Shown piece after piece: positions 25,194 through 37,036 of a stretch of 64,000 bases of DNA (the first letter of the stretch is position 1; each line of letters begins with the position of its first letter). Source of the stretch: an uncultured Anaerolineae bacterium (GTDB lineage Bacteria > Chloroflexota > Anaerolineae > Anaerolineales > Villigracilaceae); assembly GCA_903822545.1 (NCBI GenBank), contig CAIJPN010000182.1:36777-100776 (forward strand), written 5' to 3'. A program made the position numbers and the translations under genes. The notes under the pieces were generated by a model that was not told the origin of the DNA, made no database searches, and saw only the letters and a list, made by a program, of their open reading frames with translations.

Positions 25194-26861
25194 TTATGAA
25201 AGCCCAGCTTCGCAGAACTTGCAGCCGCGTTTTTCGGCTTCAACAATGGCCTGGTCAGATGACCAGAAGAAATTTTCTGTGCCGATTTTTTCCACCAGGC
25301 TGCCGCGTTCCAGCATCCGATAAGCGTTATCGTGCACCCCGGCGAACATCAGTGTGCCGCCCTGCTTGTGCAGGCGATCGTAGAGCTGGTGGATGACTTC
25401 CAGCCCGGATGTGTCAATGAACGAAACCCCACGCATCGAAAGGATCAGGGCGTGCGTATCGCCCAAATTGCGGAAAGCCTCGTTGAACTGCCCGGTAGCT
25501 GCAAAGAAGATTGGTCCGGTAAGAAAGGCCACGCGCACATGGCGGCATCTCCCGGCAGTTTCGATGCCTTTTTGACGCAACTTCTCAGCATCCACTTCCT
25601 GGATGTCAATATCCAGGCTGGAAAGCTGGTTCAGGAAGATTGCGCCGGTCAGGAATGTGCCGATCAGGATGGCTTGCGTCAGGTCGAGCGCCACGGTTGC
25701 CAGCATGGTGATCAGAAAAGCCGCGATGGCAGTTTTGAAGCGTTTCCCAAAAATGAAGCGAATGGCATGCCACTCGTTCATGCGTACCGCGGTTACCATC
25801 AGCACACCCGCCAGGGCTGCCAGCGGGATGCGTGCCATAATGGGGGCCAGCAGGAACATCGAGAGCAGCAGCCCGATCGCGTGGATGATGCTGACGAGAC
25901 GGGTTTGCCCGCCCGATTTGATGCCCACGCTCGAGCGGGCAATTGCTGCGGTGGCCGGAACCCCGCCAAAGAACGGAATCAGCATATTCCCCACGCCCTG
26001 CGCGATGAGTTCCTGGTTGGCTTGCAGGCGCACGCCGGTCATGTTTGAGCCGACCGCGCCGCACAGCAGGCTTTCCACCGCGCCCAGGGCTGTAATGGTT
26101 AGCGCCGGGGCGATAAATTCTTGCAAACGTGCCCATGGGATGCTGGTCAGGTCGATGCGGTCGGCCAGCAGCAGTGTTTGGGGGATTTGCCCGATCTCTT
26201 TAACCTGCCAGCCAAGCAGCACGCTTGCCAGTGTGGCAAGAATGATCCCAAGTAATGAAGATGGGAAGCGCAGGTTCCATTTGGCGGGCCACAGAAGCAT
26301 GCTCAGGATGACCACGCCTGCGATGGACATGGCGTGCCAATCTGGGATGTAGCCGCCTTTGAAGTATCCTGCCAGCTTGAGCAGGGACGATTCTGCACCT
26401 TCAGTTTTTACCCCGAGAAAATTATCGATCTGACCGATGAAAATGATTAATGCAATGCCGGATGTAAAGCCGGTGATGACTGGTGAGGGGATGAAAGCGA
26501 TAAAACGTCCCAGCCGCAGTAAGCCGATGATGAGTAGCAGCACGCCGGAGATTAAACCGGCAATCCAGATGCCTTGCAGCCCATATTTTTGCACCAGCAC
26601 GATCAGCACGGCGCTCATGGCCCCGGTTGGGCCGCTGATCTGGTAGGGAGCGCCCGAAAGCGCGCCGATAATAAGCCCGGCGACAATGGCGGTTACCATC
26701 CCGGCGGCGGCGCTTGCACCGGAAGCCACCCCAAAAGCCAGCGCCAATGGCAGGGCGACGGCGGCTACTGTCAGCCCGGCCAGCAGGTCTTGTTGGAATT
26801 TGGCGGCGGTATAGCCGGTAAATTCATCGATATACAGTTGTTTTAAACTTCTTCTTGGCAT
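25194..26861 (-). CDS. SulP family anion transporter with STAS domain
   Basis: A 555-residue inner-membrane transporter. The first about 400 residues contain the hydrophobic SulP core with QDLLAGLTVAAVALPLALAFGVASG and the family segment ISGPTGAMSAVL. The C-terminal about 120 residues form a STAS domain (HALILSMRGVSFIDTSGLEVI, with the conserved DTSG). Substrates in this family include sulfate, bicarbonate and dicarboxylates, and no residue here decides among them. Length is normal. It is a single gene with no adjacent carbonic anhydrase or sulfate-assimilation genes. Confidence 0.88.
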   Translation of the reverse strand: MPRRSLKQLYIDEFTGYTAAKFQQDLLAGLTVAAVALPLALAFGVASGASAAAGMVTAIVAGLIIGALSGAPYQISGPTGAMSAVLIVLVQKYGLQGIWIAGLISGVLLLIIGLLRLGRFIAFIPSPVITGFTSGIALIIFIGQIDNFLGVKTEGAESSLLKLAGYFKGGYIPDWHAMSIAGVVILSMLLWPAKWNLRFPSSLLGIILATLASVLLGWQVKEIGQIPQTLLLADRIDLTSIPWARLQEFIAPALTITALGAVESLLCGAVGSNMTGVRLQANQELIAQGVGNMLIPFFGGVPATAAIARSSVGIKSGGQTRLVSIIHAIGLLLSMFLLAPIMARIPLAALAGVLMVTAVRMNEWHAIRFIFGKRFKTAIAAFLITMLATVALDLTQAILIGTFLTGAIFLNQLSSLDIDIQEVDAEKLRQKGIETAGRCRHVRVAFLTGPIFFAATGQFNEAFRNLGDTHALILSMRGVSFIDTSGLEVIHQLYDRLHKQGGTLMFAGVHDNAYRMLERGSLVEKIGTENFFWSSDQAIVEAEKRGCKFCEAGLS

Positions 26862-26878
26862 TTAAGCACCTTCCTGAC

Positions 26879-26908
26879 AAAAAAATCCGCGCTACGAGTA
26901 GCGCGGAT
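26879..26908 (-). terminator. Rho-independent terminator after the O-antigen-ligase-like gene
   Basis: On the - strand ATCCGCGCTA-ctcg-TAGCGCGGAT forms a perfect 10-bp stem followed by a run of T (complement of 26879-26884). Confidence 0.85.
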
Positions 26909-26972
26909 GGCAATCATACCACTGTTGATGGGTTGGTTTATTCAACCTTGAGATTTCGGGCTCCGGCCCGGG

Positions 26973-29900
26973 TTAAGGGCCTAGCGAATTTAGGCGCTCT
27001 TGCAGGGCGGGTTTTTCGGCTGCGGGGGCAGCTTCGATGGCTTTTTGCAAGTAGGCGCGTATCCCTGCCGGGTCGTTGAGCAGGCTGGATAGTTTTGCCA
27101 TTTCTGCGAAAACGCGCCACTGGTAATACGCACCGCTGCCCAGGGTAGTGGCCTGGGAATAGGCGTTGAGGGCGTCTTCATATTTCCCCTGGCCCTGGTA
27201 GGCGTTCCCCAGGTTGATCCAGGCCAGCACCGAGGCAACATCTTGCGGGCCTTCGGCCTCAATCTCTTTCTGGTAGGCTTCGGCGGCTTTGGCGAAAAGT
27301 GCGGCGCGGGTGGTTGTCTCTTGTTCTTTGGCAGCCTGGGCCAGGTAGGTTTTACCAGCGTAGGCGTAGCTCAGGTTATATTTGGGGTCAACTTTTAGGG
27401 CGCGCTCGATTTTTTCCAGCGCGGCGGGATGATCGCCCTGTGTGATCGAAAAATCAGCCCAGTCGAGCAGGTAATCGATGCGGTGGTTGGAAATGCCCAG
27501 GGAGTATTTGTAGAAACTTTCGGCGGTGGCGAAATATCCGGCCCTGGCAGCCTCATCCGCCGTGGATTCGCCCCACAGGCGGTAGATTCGCGCCATTGAG
27601 ATGATGTTATCTACAATTAACGGGTTGAGCTGGTAGGCGCGCTTGAAGCGGGCCAGCGCCAGTTGGATGAAATTATCCTTTTTGGCGGCATCGGTCAGGT
27701 TCTGAGTGGCGCGAAAGTAGTGCCCACCGGTGGTGGCGTAATACTCAAACTGGGTGGGGGCCAATACCAGCGATTTTTCGTACATGGCGCTGATGGTATC
27801 GGTCTGTGATTTGTCGATGATGTTTTTTGCCAGGCTGTAGTAAATATCGGCCTGCATCGGCACCAGGTTGCTGGAAACTGCCATGAAAACTGCCAGCAGC
27901 GGCAGCAGGATGTAGCCGGTAACAGCAGGCAGGTCACTGCGGGCAGGTTTGGCGTTGCGACGGGTTTCGGTGGGGGCCAGTGCGATGGCCCAAACCAGGC
28001 AAACCAGCAGCAGCATCAGGCAGTAACCATTCAGCAGGTTGACGATGCCATCAGAAAATTCGGTGATGTTGCCGCTGGTCTGGGCCACTTTGACGGGTGT
28101 CAGTTGGGCGGCGCGCACCAGCCAGAAAATGATTGAGATAACGAGGGCCAGCCCCAGGGCGGAAAAAAGATCGCCCCAGCCAGGTTTGCGCCCGGAAATG
28201 GAATCCGCTTCTAGTTGGATGAAAATCCCGGCGACCAGCAGTGTTCCCATAAAAAGCAGCAGCATACTGAAGGATGTTGGGCCATCTGCGCCGGAGAGCG
28301 AGGTGAGCGAATAATTCAGCGTGGTGAAGGCGGATGTGGATGCCTGCGGGACGGCGATGTGTACCGCGCCCAGTGTGACCATTGCCATGACCAACGCGCC
28401 GATCTGAACACTGGTGCGCTGGAAATCGCCCTGGAGCTGGCTGCCGCTATTTTTGGCTGTTTTGGCCGCTGGACGGCTGCGCCCCGCGTTTTTGGCCGGG
28501 GTTTCGGCGGCGTGAGATTCCTCGGCTGGGAGCGGGAACTGGCCGGTGATGAAAATTAGCCCGATAAGTACCCAGGTCAGTGAGGCTGTGGCGACGACCG
28601 AAATGCCCGAGAGGGTTTCTACGTAGTGGGAGATGATGGCTGCCAGGAATCCGATCAGCGCCAGGGCGCGCCAGGCTTCGGGGCGGCGCGTGCTTTCGAT
28701 GGGGCGGAAGGTGCGGTATACGAGTATGCCCAGCGGCCCGGCCAGCAATGCCATCGGCACGCCCAGCCCGAGGTAGGCCGCTTGTGAGAGTGCTATCAGT
28801 GCCAGGGTGGTGATGAATCCCAGGGATAGGGCTAGGCCCCAGTAGAGGTTGCGCTCGAAGGGTGAATCGAGCAAATCTAGCCAGCGCAGGGCGTAGTAGA
28901 AAACCGCCAGGAACAGGCCATATTCGGCCACTGTGCCCAGCAGCCCGAAGAAGCCCATGGCGTCCCAAAATTCGTTGTGCGAGCGATCAAAGGTGACGGT
29001 GTGGCCTTCGGTGATGTACATTTCGGGGTCGTAGTAAGCGCCATAGATGCTCTGGATGGTTTCGGGGCCGTAGCCCACCAGTGGGCGGATGGCGTTCCAG
29101 CGGTCGGGGAGCGGGGTGTCGGGGGTTTCGGCGGGGATGTTGAGGGGGGCATGGGGCGACATTACGCGTGACATGCCGGTCCACATCAAGACGCGCATCC
29201 GGCCGGTACCGCCTTGCAGTTCAAAGACGCGCGCCAGCAGGCCAAATGTGGGCGATTTTCGCAGGCTGTCGAGCGGGCCGCCAGGGATGTTGAGTATTAC
29301 CAGGAAGGCTGCGGATACCAGCCCCAGGATGAAAACGGCATAGAGTACCCGGCGTAAGCGCCAGTAGAGCAGCAGTAAAAAGGCGAAAACCGCCAGCCCA
29401 GCGAAAAGCCCCAGCAGTGGGCCGCGGCTGCCGGTGTACCAGATCGCCACCAGGTTTAGGATGGAAATGATGGCGTAGATAGTGGCGCGCAGCAGGTCGG
29501 CGGATTGTGGTGCGCGGGCGGTTCGGTAGGTATACACTGCCAGGATGGCGCGCCCGGCCAGGATGAAGAAGGTCATTGTCAGGTATGCCCCGGTGAAGAT
29601 GGGGTGGCCGATGGTGGATGCTACGCGGGTTTCCACGTCAAAGTTCCAGATCTGGAGGATGTGCGCATCCAGGCCGAATTTTTGGTAGATGGCGTAGATA
29701 TCCACAAAGAAAGTGGCGGCAGCCAGCAGGCCGAGCAGGCGCTCCAGTTGTTCGCGGCGGCGCAGGTTGGCGGCTATGATTGCAAAGAGCAGGATGTACG
29801 AGATCAGGGTGTATGCGCTGCGTGAACGGTAGAGAGAGCCGATGAGACTTATCGTTGGCGAGATGGAGAAGATGGTGGAGAGGATGTACGCCAGCACCAT

Positions 29901-30167
29901 CAGCGCAGCCGGGAGCATGAGCGGGATGCGGAAAAATTGCCAGGGTTTGTCCGGGCGTGGGATGCGCTCAAAGCGGATGCCGCCCTCGCTGATGAGTTTG
30001 ATGCCCCAGGCGGCCAGCGCTACCAGCACAATCGCACGCAGCAGCATGATTTTGGGCGCTTCGAACGTTACCGAGGAATCAATGTTGAAGAACACCGGGG
30101 TGATGAAAGTGATGGCAAGCCAGGCGGCTTCCATCAGGCCATCGCAATAACGACTGATCCGATTCAT
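26973..30167 (-). CDS. O-antigen ligase/polymerase-like membrane protein with C-terminal TPR repeats
   Basis: A 1064-residue protein. The N-terminal about 480 residues hold around 12 hydrophobic helices with the Wzy_C-type motif WYTGSRGPLLGLFAGL. A large periplasmic-type loop near residues 310-400 contains RPLVGYGPETIQSIYG. Further helices extend to about 770. The C-terminal about 290 residues are TPR-like helices (WADFSITQGDHPAALEKIERALKVDPKYN and INLGNAYQGQGKYEDALNAYSQA repeats, read in parts). Such proteins join or polymerise glycans at the outer face of the membrane. Its partners may be the polysaccharide genes at 16409-20693, though it is separate from them. Confidence 0.78.
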   Translation of the reverse strand: MNRISRYCDGLMEAAWLAITFITPVFFNIDSSVTFEAPKIMLLRAIVLVALAAWGIKLISEGGIRFERIPRPDKPWQFFRIPLMLPAALMVLAYILSTIFSISPTISLIGSLYRSRSAYTLISYILLFAIIAANLRRREQLERLLGLLAAATFFVDIYAIYQKFGLDAHILQIWNFDVETRVASTIGHPIFTGAYLTMTFFILAGRAILAVYTYRTARAPQSADLLRATIYAIISILNLVAIWYTGSRGPLLGLFAGLAVFAFLLLLYWRLRRVLYAVFILGLVSAAFLVILNIPGGPLDSLRKSPTFGLLARVFELQGGTGRMRVLMWTGMSRVMSPHAPLNIPAETPDTPLPDRWNAIRPLVGYGPETIQSIYGAYYDPEMYITEGHTVTFDRSHNEFWDAMGFFGLLGTVAEYGLFLAVFYYALRWLDLLDSPFERNLYWGLALSLGFITTLALIALSQAAYLGLGVPMALLAGPLGILVYRTFRPIESTRRPEAWRALALIGFLAAIISHYVETLSGISVVATASLTWVLIGLIFITGQFPLPAEESHAAETPAKNAGRSRPAAKTAKNSGSQLQGDFQRTSVQIGALVMAMVTLGAVHIAVPQASTSAFTTLNYSLTSLSGADGPTSFSMLLLFMGTLLVAGIFIQLEADSISGRKPGWGDLFSALGLALVISIIFWLVRAAQLTPVKVAQTSGNITEFSDGIVNLLNGYCLMLLLVCLVWAIALAPTETRRNAKPARSDLPAVTGYILLPLLAVFMAVSSNLVPMQADIYYSLAKNIIDKSQTDTISAMYEKSLVLAPTQFEYYATTGGHYFRATQNLTDAAKKDNFIQLALARFKRAYQLNPLIVDNIISMARIYRLWGESTADEAARAGYFATAESFYKYSLGISNHRIDYLLDWADFSITQGDHPAALEKIERALKVDPKYNLSYAYAGKTYLAQAAKEQETTTRAALFAKAAEAYQKEIEAEGPQDVASVLAWINLGNAYQGQGKYEDALNAYSQATTLGSGAYYQWRVFAEMAKLSSLLNDPAGIRAYLQKAIEAAPAAEKPALQERLNSLGP

Positions 30168-30362
30168 CTGGGGAAAAATCCTTTCCAGGCTAATTTGGCT
30201 GGCGGGGAAATGTTACCATCGTTTTTCGATTCCGTCAGAAGTGATGGCTGGAGGCCGGGGCCATCCAAAACTGTAAAATTTCCTGCAACTGCGCTATGGC
30301 GTGGTTGCGCGGTGTAATCGTTCTCCATCATTCATGTTTTATCGTGCGGACTTCGATTTATC

Positions 30363-30425
30363 ACACAGTTGTGTAGAATTAATATTACTGTTGGTATTGA
30401 CATACTGTGTAATACACTGTATAAT
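30363..30425 (+). promoter_or_regulatory. Consensus sigma-70 promoter with PadR-type operators
   Basis: TTGACA at 30397-30402 and TATAAT at 30420-30425 are separated by exactly 17 bases, a full consensus promoter 19 bases before the padR ATG. The spacer carries an imperfect palindrome (TACTGTGT-aat-ACACTGTA). A second dyad, ACACA-gt-TGTGT, lies at 30363-30374. Both are TGTGT/ACACA-based and suit autorepression by the PadR protein. Confidence 0.85.
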
Positions 30426-30443
30426 ATGACTAAAGGTGAAGCT

Positions 30444-30770
30444 ATGGACAATACTCTCTATGAAAACACAATCCTGGAATTGCGGCGCGGCGTGATCGTG
30501 CTGGGGGTCCTCAGCCAGTTGGATGAAGAGCAATATGGCTATTCCCTGCTCAAACTGCTCTCAGACAAAGGCCTGGAACTCGATCAGGGCACGCTCTACC
30601 CGCTGCTGCGGCGGCTCGAAGGCCAGGGGTTGCTCGCTTCGGTCTGGAAGATCGAAGAATCCCGCCCGCGCCGCTACTACGTCATCAGCCCCGATGGGCG
30701 CGAACTGCTGCCCCGGCTGAAAGAAGAATGGGCGCGCATTGTGTCTATGATGGAAAAAATGCTCGCGTAA
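30444..30770 (+). CDS. PadR-family transcriptional regulator
   Basis: A 108-residue winged-helix repressor. The PadR core is visible: LRRGVIVLGVLSQLDEEQYGYSLLKLL, then LDQGTLYPLLRRLEGQGLL (recognition helix) and the wing RPRRYYVISPDGREL. The ATG at 30444 has AAAGGTGAA upstream; an in-frame ATG at 30426 overlaps the -10 box and is less likely. It lies 54 bases before a HAAS-domain membrane protein gene, the usual PadR partner arrangement. Two TGTGT/ACACA dyads in its promoter suggest autoregulation. Confidence 0.9.
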   Translation: MDNTLYENTILELRRGVIVLGVLSQLDEEQYGYSLLKLLSDKGLELDQGTLYPLLRRLEGQGLLASVWKIEESRPRRYYVISPDGRELLPRLKEEWARIVSMMEKMLA

Positions 30771-30824
30771 CCGTGTAAGGCTGGATCATCCCGCCCCCAC
30801 CAAAACACAGAAAGGAAAAATCCT

Positions 30825-31820
30825 ATGAAACTCATCGACCGTTATGTCTCGGAAGTTGGCAAACGCCTGCCCGCCAAAACCCGCGCAGACATCGAAAACG
30901 AACTGCGCTCCACGCTCGAAGATATGCTCGAAGACCGCGCCGCCCAGGCTGGCCAACCTGCTGATGAAGCCCTGGCCGCCGACCTGCTCAAGGAATATGG
31001 CGCACCCGATAAAGTGGCTGCCACCTACCAGCCCGCGCAATATCTCATTGGGCCGCGTCTCTACCCGTTTTTTATGATGGTGCTGAAGATTGTCGTTTCC
31101 GTGCTGACGGGTGTGGCCGTTTTCGGGTTCGCCATCCGCTTTGGGAGCGGGCCCGCCACCACTGCCGCTTTCATCTCACAAATTGGCAAATCCCTGCTGG
31201 AATATTTCGGCGGGCTGATGAGCGCCTTTGGCAACATCGTCATCGTCTTTGCCATTTTGCAGCGTGTCCTGCCCGAATCAGAATTTGAAGATGAGAAAAA
31301 CGAGTGGAATCCGTCTGACCTGATGAAAGAACCGGAGCCGGACGATATCAAAGCCTGGGAACCGATCTTCACCATCGCCTTCACCGTTGCCGGTCTGGTC
31401 ATCTTCAACTTTTACCCCAACCTGCTCGGCTTCAGTTTCTACACTGACAACATCTGGGTCTTTATCCCGGCCTTTTCAGATGCCTTCTTCCGGATGCTGC
31501 CGTTCATCAACCTGGCCTGGATCTTGCAAATTGGCCTGCAACTGCTGCTGCTGCGCCAGGGCCGCTGGACGACTGCCTCGCGCTGGTTCTCGCTCGTTAT
31601 CCAACTCCTGGGTGTTGGCATCGCCGCCAGCCTGCTGACCGGGCCATCCATCATCGCTTTCAACGCCTCTGCCCTGGTCAACAGCCCCATGACTCCTGAA
31701 ACTGTTGCCCTGCTGGGCACCATCTTCGAGCAAATTGGCCGCTGGGCGCTCATCATCGCCGTTGTCGCCGGTGGCGCAGATGCTGTCAAAACCCTGGTGC
31801 GCATTTTCAAGAAGAAGTAA
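30825..31820 (+). CDS. HAAS-domain membrane protein, PadR partner
   Basis: A 331-residue protein. The N-terminal about 70 residues form a HAAS-type helical domain (DRYVSEVGKRLPAKTRADIENELRS, read in parts, then LLKEYGAPDKVAATYQ), common in proteins encoded next to PadR regulators. Six or more hydrophobic helices follow (about 80-110, 120-150, 183-205, 215-260, 285-320). Function is unknown. PadR/HAAS pairs are generally thought to be a membrane-linked signalling or regulatory unit. A strong terminator follows, so padR-HAAS is a two-gene operon. Confidence 0.75.
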   Translation: MKLIDRYVSEVGKRLPAKTRADIENELRSTLEDMLEDRAAQAGQPADEALAADLLKEYGAPDKVAATYQPAQYLIGPRLYPFFMMVLKIVVSVLTGVAVFGFAIRFGSGPATTAAFISQIGKSLLEYFGGLMSAFGNIVIVFAILQRVLPESEFEDEKNEWNPSDLMKEPEPDDIKAWEPIFTIAFTVAGLVIFNFYPNLLGFSFYTDNIWVFIPAFSDAFFRMLPFINLAWILQIGLQLLLLRQGRWTTASRWFSLVIQLLGVGIAASLLTGPSIIAFNASALVNSPMTPETVALLGTIFEQIGRWALIIAVVAGGADAVKTLVRIFKKK

Positions 31821-31840
31821 GCGATAGATGAGACTTGTAC

Positions 31841-31878
31841 CCCTTGCGAAGTTTTTTGCCTTCGCAAGGGTTTTTTTT
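31841..31878 (+). terminator. Terminator of the padR-HAAS operon (CCTTGCGAAG repeat type)
   Basis: CCCTTGCGAAG (31841-31851) and CTTCGCAAGGG (31860-31870) form a perfect 11-bp stem, followed by eight T. The same CCTTGCGAAGG core is used at 33941-33973. Confidence 0.92.
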
Positions 31879-31924
31879 ATACTACAATCAACCCACGCAA
31901 ACCTTCACTCAAAAGGAAAACCAC

Positions 31925-33934
31925 ATGACCAAGACTGCCCCCCCCCGATTTATCAGCCCCGAAGATTTGTACCACTTCCAGGTACTCTCCAGCCCCCAGA
32001 TTTCCCCCGATGGCAAACACGTCGTCTACCGCCTGCAACGGGTGGACAAAAAAACCGAGAAAAAGTACGCCAACCTGTGGGTTGTACCCACCAGCGGCGG
32101 CGAGCCGATCCAGTTCACGCGCGGCGACCACGCTGACGGAGCACCGAAATGGTCGCCGGACGGAAAATCCATCGCCTTCCTGTCCAATCGCGGCGAGGCC
32201 GAAAAGCCTGCCCAAATCTACATCATCCCCTTTACCGGCGGAGAAGCCTACAAACTTTCCAACATCGATGGCGAGATCAACTCCTTCGATTGGTCACCGG
32301 ATGGTAAAAAACTGTATTGCTCGGTGCGCAAACTCGACGCCGAAGAGTTGGAACGCCAAAAAGACGAGCAGAAGAAAAAACTGGGCGTAGTGGCGCGCCA
32401 TTACGAGCGTATCTTCTACAAACTGGATGGCTACGGTTACCTGCCCAAAGAGCGCACCCACATCTGGGTGGTGGATGTGCGCACCGGCAAGGCCAAACAA
32501 CTCACCGACCATGCTGTTTTCGATGAAAGCGCCCCCGCCATCTCGCCGGATGGCACGCTGCTGGCTTTCATCTCCAACCATGCCAAAGACCCCGACCTGT
32601 CGCCTGATACCGATGACCTGTTCGTGATGCCCGCCTCGGGCGGCGATGCCCGCAAAATCGACGCGCCGCTCGGCCCCAAGCATCGCCCCGTCTTTTCTCC
32701 CGATGGCAAGTGGATCGCCTACCTCGGCGTAGATGGCGCGGGCGAATGGTGGCGCAACACCGGCCTGTGGGTCGTCCCGCTGGAAGGCGGCGCCGCCCGC
32801 AACCTGCTGGCTGGCAAAGACATCAGCGTTGGCGCAGACTGCATCGCCGACCTGAACGCCATCGACACATCCGCGCCGGTGTGGGCCACCGACGGCAAAT
32901 CCATCTACTTCCAGGCGGCCTGGCATGGCTCGTCACTGCTCAAGCGGGTGGATGTCGCCAGCGGGGAAGTGGCCAACATCGTCGGCGAGGGAGGCGCTGT
33001 CGGGGCGTTTTCGCTGGATAAGGCCCAGGCGAAGGTGGCCTACTTCTTCGGACAGATGCACGATCCGGGGCAGGTTCATCTCTCTGAGATTGGGAGCAAA
33101 TCCACCCGTCACCTGACTCACGTTAACCGGAGCATTTTCGAAGCTGTGACTTTATCCAAAGTGGAAGAAGTGTGGTTCAAAGGCCCGGACGGCAACGACC
33201 TGCAAGGCTGGATCATGTTCCCGCCCGATTTCGACCCGAAGAAGAAATACCCCTCGATCATGGAAATCCATGGCGGCCCGCAAACGCAATATGGCAAGTT
33301 TTTCATGCACGAGTTCTACTACCTGGCGGCGAAGGGTTACGTGGTTTACTTCTGCAACCCGCGCGGCGGGACGGGCTACGGCGAAGCCCACACCAAATCC
33401 ATTTGGGGCCAGTGGGGCACCACCGATTACGCCGACCTGATGGCCTTTGCCGACCTGATGGAAAAGAAGCCTTACATCGACAAAAAGCGCATGGGCGTAA
33501 CCGGCGGCTCGTATGGCGGCTATATGACGGTCTGGATCGTGGGACACACCAACCGCTTCAAGGCGGCGGTGACACAGCGCTGCGTCAGCAATTTCGTCAG
33601 CTTTTGGGGTTCCACCGACCTGAACTGGATCTGGGAACAGCCGCTCCAGGCCGGGATGCCGTTCCAGGATTTGAGCAAATACTGGGAACGCTCGCCGATT
33701 GCTTACATCGGCAACTGCAAAACGCCGATGAAAGTGCTGCACTCTGAGCAGGATCACCGCTGCCCCATCGAACAAGGTGAGCAGGTTTTTGTGGCGCTCA
33801 AACGCCAGGGTATCGATACCGAATTCGTGCGATTCCCCGATTCTCCGCACGGCCTCTCGCGCGTGGGCCGCACCGACCGCCGCATCGCGCGCCTCAAGCA
33901 CATTGGGGATTGGATGGATAAGTATTTGAAGTAG
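31925..33934 (+). CDS. S9 family serine peptidase (acylaminoacyl-peptidase/prolyl oligopeptidase type)
   Basis: A 669-residue two-domain peptidase. The N-terminal part (about 15-400) is a beta-propeller of TolB-like blades (repeated SPDGKxIAF/W motifs). The C-terminal alpha/beta-hydrolase carries the triad Ser529 (TGGSYGGYMT), Asp610 (EQDHRCP) and His642 (DSPHGLSR). No signal peptide is seen, so it is cytoplasmic. The ATG at 31925 follows AAAAGGAAAA; the longer frame to 31835 covers the preceding terminator and is rejected. It is flanked on both sides by hairpins sharing the CCTTGCGAAGG core. Confidence 0.92.
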   Translation: MTKTAPPRFISPEDLYHFQVLSSPQISPDGKHVVYRLQRVDKKTEKKYANLWVVPTSGGEPIQFTRGDHADGAPKWSPDGKSIAFLSNRGEAEKPAQIYIIPFTGGEAYKLSNIDGEINSFDWSPDGKKLYCSVRKLDAEELERQKDEQKKKLGVVARHYERIFYKLDGYGYLPKERTHIWVVDVRTGKAKQLTDHAVFDESAPAISPDGTLLAFISNHAKDPDLSPDTDDLFVMPASGGDARKIDAPLGPKHRPVFSPDGKWIAYLGVDGAGEWWRNTGLWVVPLEGGAARNLLAGKDISVGADCIADLNAIDTSAPVWATDGKSIYFQAAWHGSSLLKRVDVASGEVANIVGEGGAVGAFSLDKAQAKVAYFFGQMHDPGQVHLSEIGSKSTRHLTHVNRSIFEAVTLSKVEEVWFKGPDGNDLQGWIMFPPDFDPKKKYPSIMEIHGGPQTQYGKFFMHEFYYLAAKGYVVYFCNPRGGTGYGEAHTKSIWGQWGTTDYADLMAFADLMEKKPYIDKKRMGVTGGSYGGYMTVWIVGHTNRFKAAVTQRCVSNFVSFWGSTDLNWIWEQPLQAGMPFQDLSKYWERSPIAYIGNCKTPMKVLHSEQDHRCPIEQGEQVFVALKRQGIDTEFVRFPDSPHGLSRVGRTDRRIARLKHIGDWMDKYLK

Positions 33935-33940
33935 AACCAG

Positions 33941-36245
<2,305 letters not shown>

Positions 36246-36251
36246 AAGGCC

Positions 36252-36995
36252 ATGTTCACCGTAAAACAACTTTCAGACATGGCGGGCGTCACCCCGCGCA
36301 CCCTGCACCACTATGACCAGATTGGGCTGCTCAAGCCATCCCAGGTTGGCGAAAATGGCTATCGCTACTATGCGGAGGAGGCCCTGCTGCGTCTCCAGCA
36401 GATTTTGTTCTACCGCGAGCTGGACCTGCCGCTGGATGACATCAAAAAAATCATGGGACGCCGTGATTTCGATGCCCTGGCGGCGCTGGCGGGCCACAAG
36501 CTGGAACTGGAAAAGCGCCTCGAGCGCCTGCTGCGCCTGATCGAAACGGTGGACGATACCATTTTGCACATGAAAGGACAAAAAACAATGAGCAAGAAAC
36601 AACTTTTCGCGGCTTTTAGCGATGAAGAACAGGAAAAAATGGCCGCCGAGGCCGAACAGAAGTACGATGCCGCCACCGTGCGCGAATCGAACCGCAAGTG
36701 GAAGGCTTACGGCAAAGAAAAACAGCAGGCCATCCTGGCCGAAGGCAACCAGGTTTATGTTGATCTGATCGCCGCCATGCCGAAGGGCGCGAAATCGCCC
36801 GAAGTGCAGGCCATCATCGAGCGTTGGCGCAAGCACATGGACTATTTCTGGACGCCCAACCTCGACCAACTGCTCGGCCTGGCCGAAATGTACAACAATG
36901 ATCCGCGCTTCAAAGCCAACTACGACGCCATGCACCCCGGGCTGGCCGAGTTCATGCGCGAAGCCGTCAAAGTGTATGTCGATGCCCGAAAATAA
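36252..36995 (+). CDS. MerR-family regulator with TipAS-like ligand domain
   Basis: A 247-residue protein. Residues 1-70 are a MerR winged helix (FTVKQLSDMAGVTPRTLHHYDQIGLLKPS and GYRYY, read in parts). A dimerising coiled helix spans about 75-110. The C-terminal about 135 residues (KKQLFAAFSDEEQEKMAAEAEQKY and on to FMREAVKVYVD) match the TipAS antibiotic-recognition fold. Such proteins bind thiopeptides or other drugs and activate promoters with 19-base spacers, as found directly upstream. An internal ATG before MSKKQ could give a separate ligand-binding TipAS-like form, as in Streptomyces tipA, but no clear ribosome-binding site is seen there. Confidence 0.88.
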   Translation: MFTVKQLSDMAGVTPRTLHHYDQIGLLKPSQVGENGYRYYAEEALLRLQQILFYRELDLPLDDIKKIMGRRDFDALAALAGHKLELEKRLERLLRLIETVDDTILHMKGQKTMSKKQLFAAFSDEEQEKMAAEAEQKYDAATVRESNRKWKAYGKEKQQAILAEGNQVYVDLIAAMPKGAKSPEVQAIIERWRKHMDYFWTPNLDQLLGLAEMYNNDPRFKANYDAMHPGLAEFMREAVKVYVDARK

Positions 36996-37001
36996 CCAGG
37001 G

Positions 37002-37036
37002 CGGGCCAGTGGAAGTACCCCACCGGCCCGTTTTTT
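37002..37036 (+). terminator. Terminator after the MerR/TipAS gene
   Basis: CGGGCCAGTGG (37002-37012) pairs with CCACCGGCCCG (37020-37030) with one mismatch, followed by six T. Confidence 0.85.

Noticed and set aside
30168..30443. Possible small gene in the divergent region before padR
   Set aside because: Only short frames without ribosome-binding sites are present. The region is explained by the padR promoter and the start of the - strand gene.
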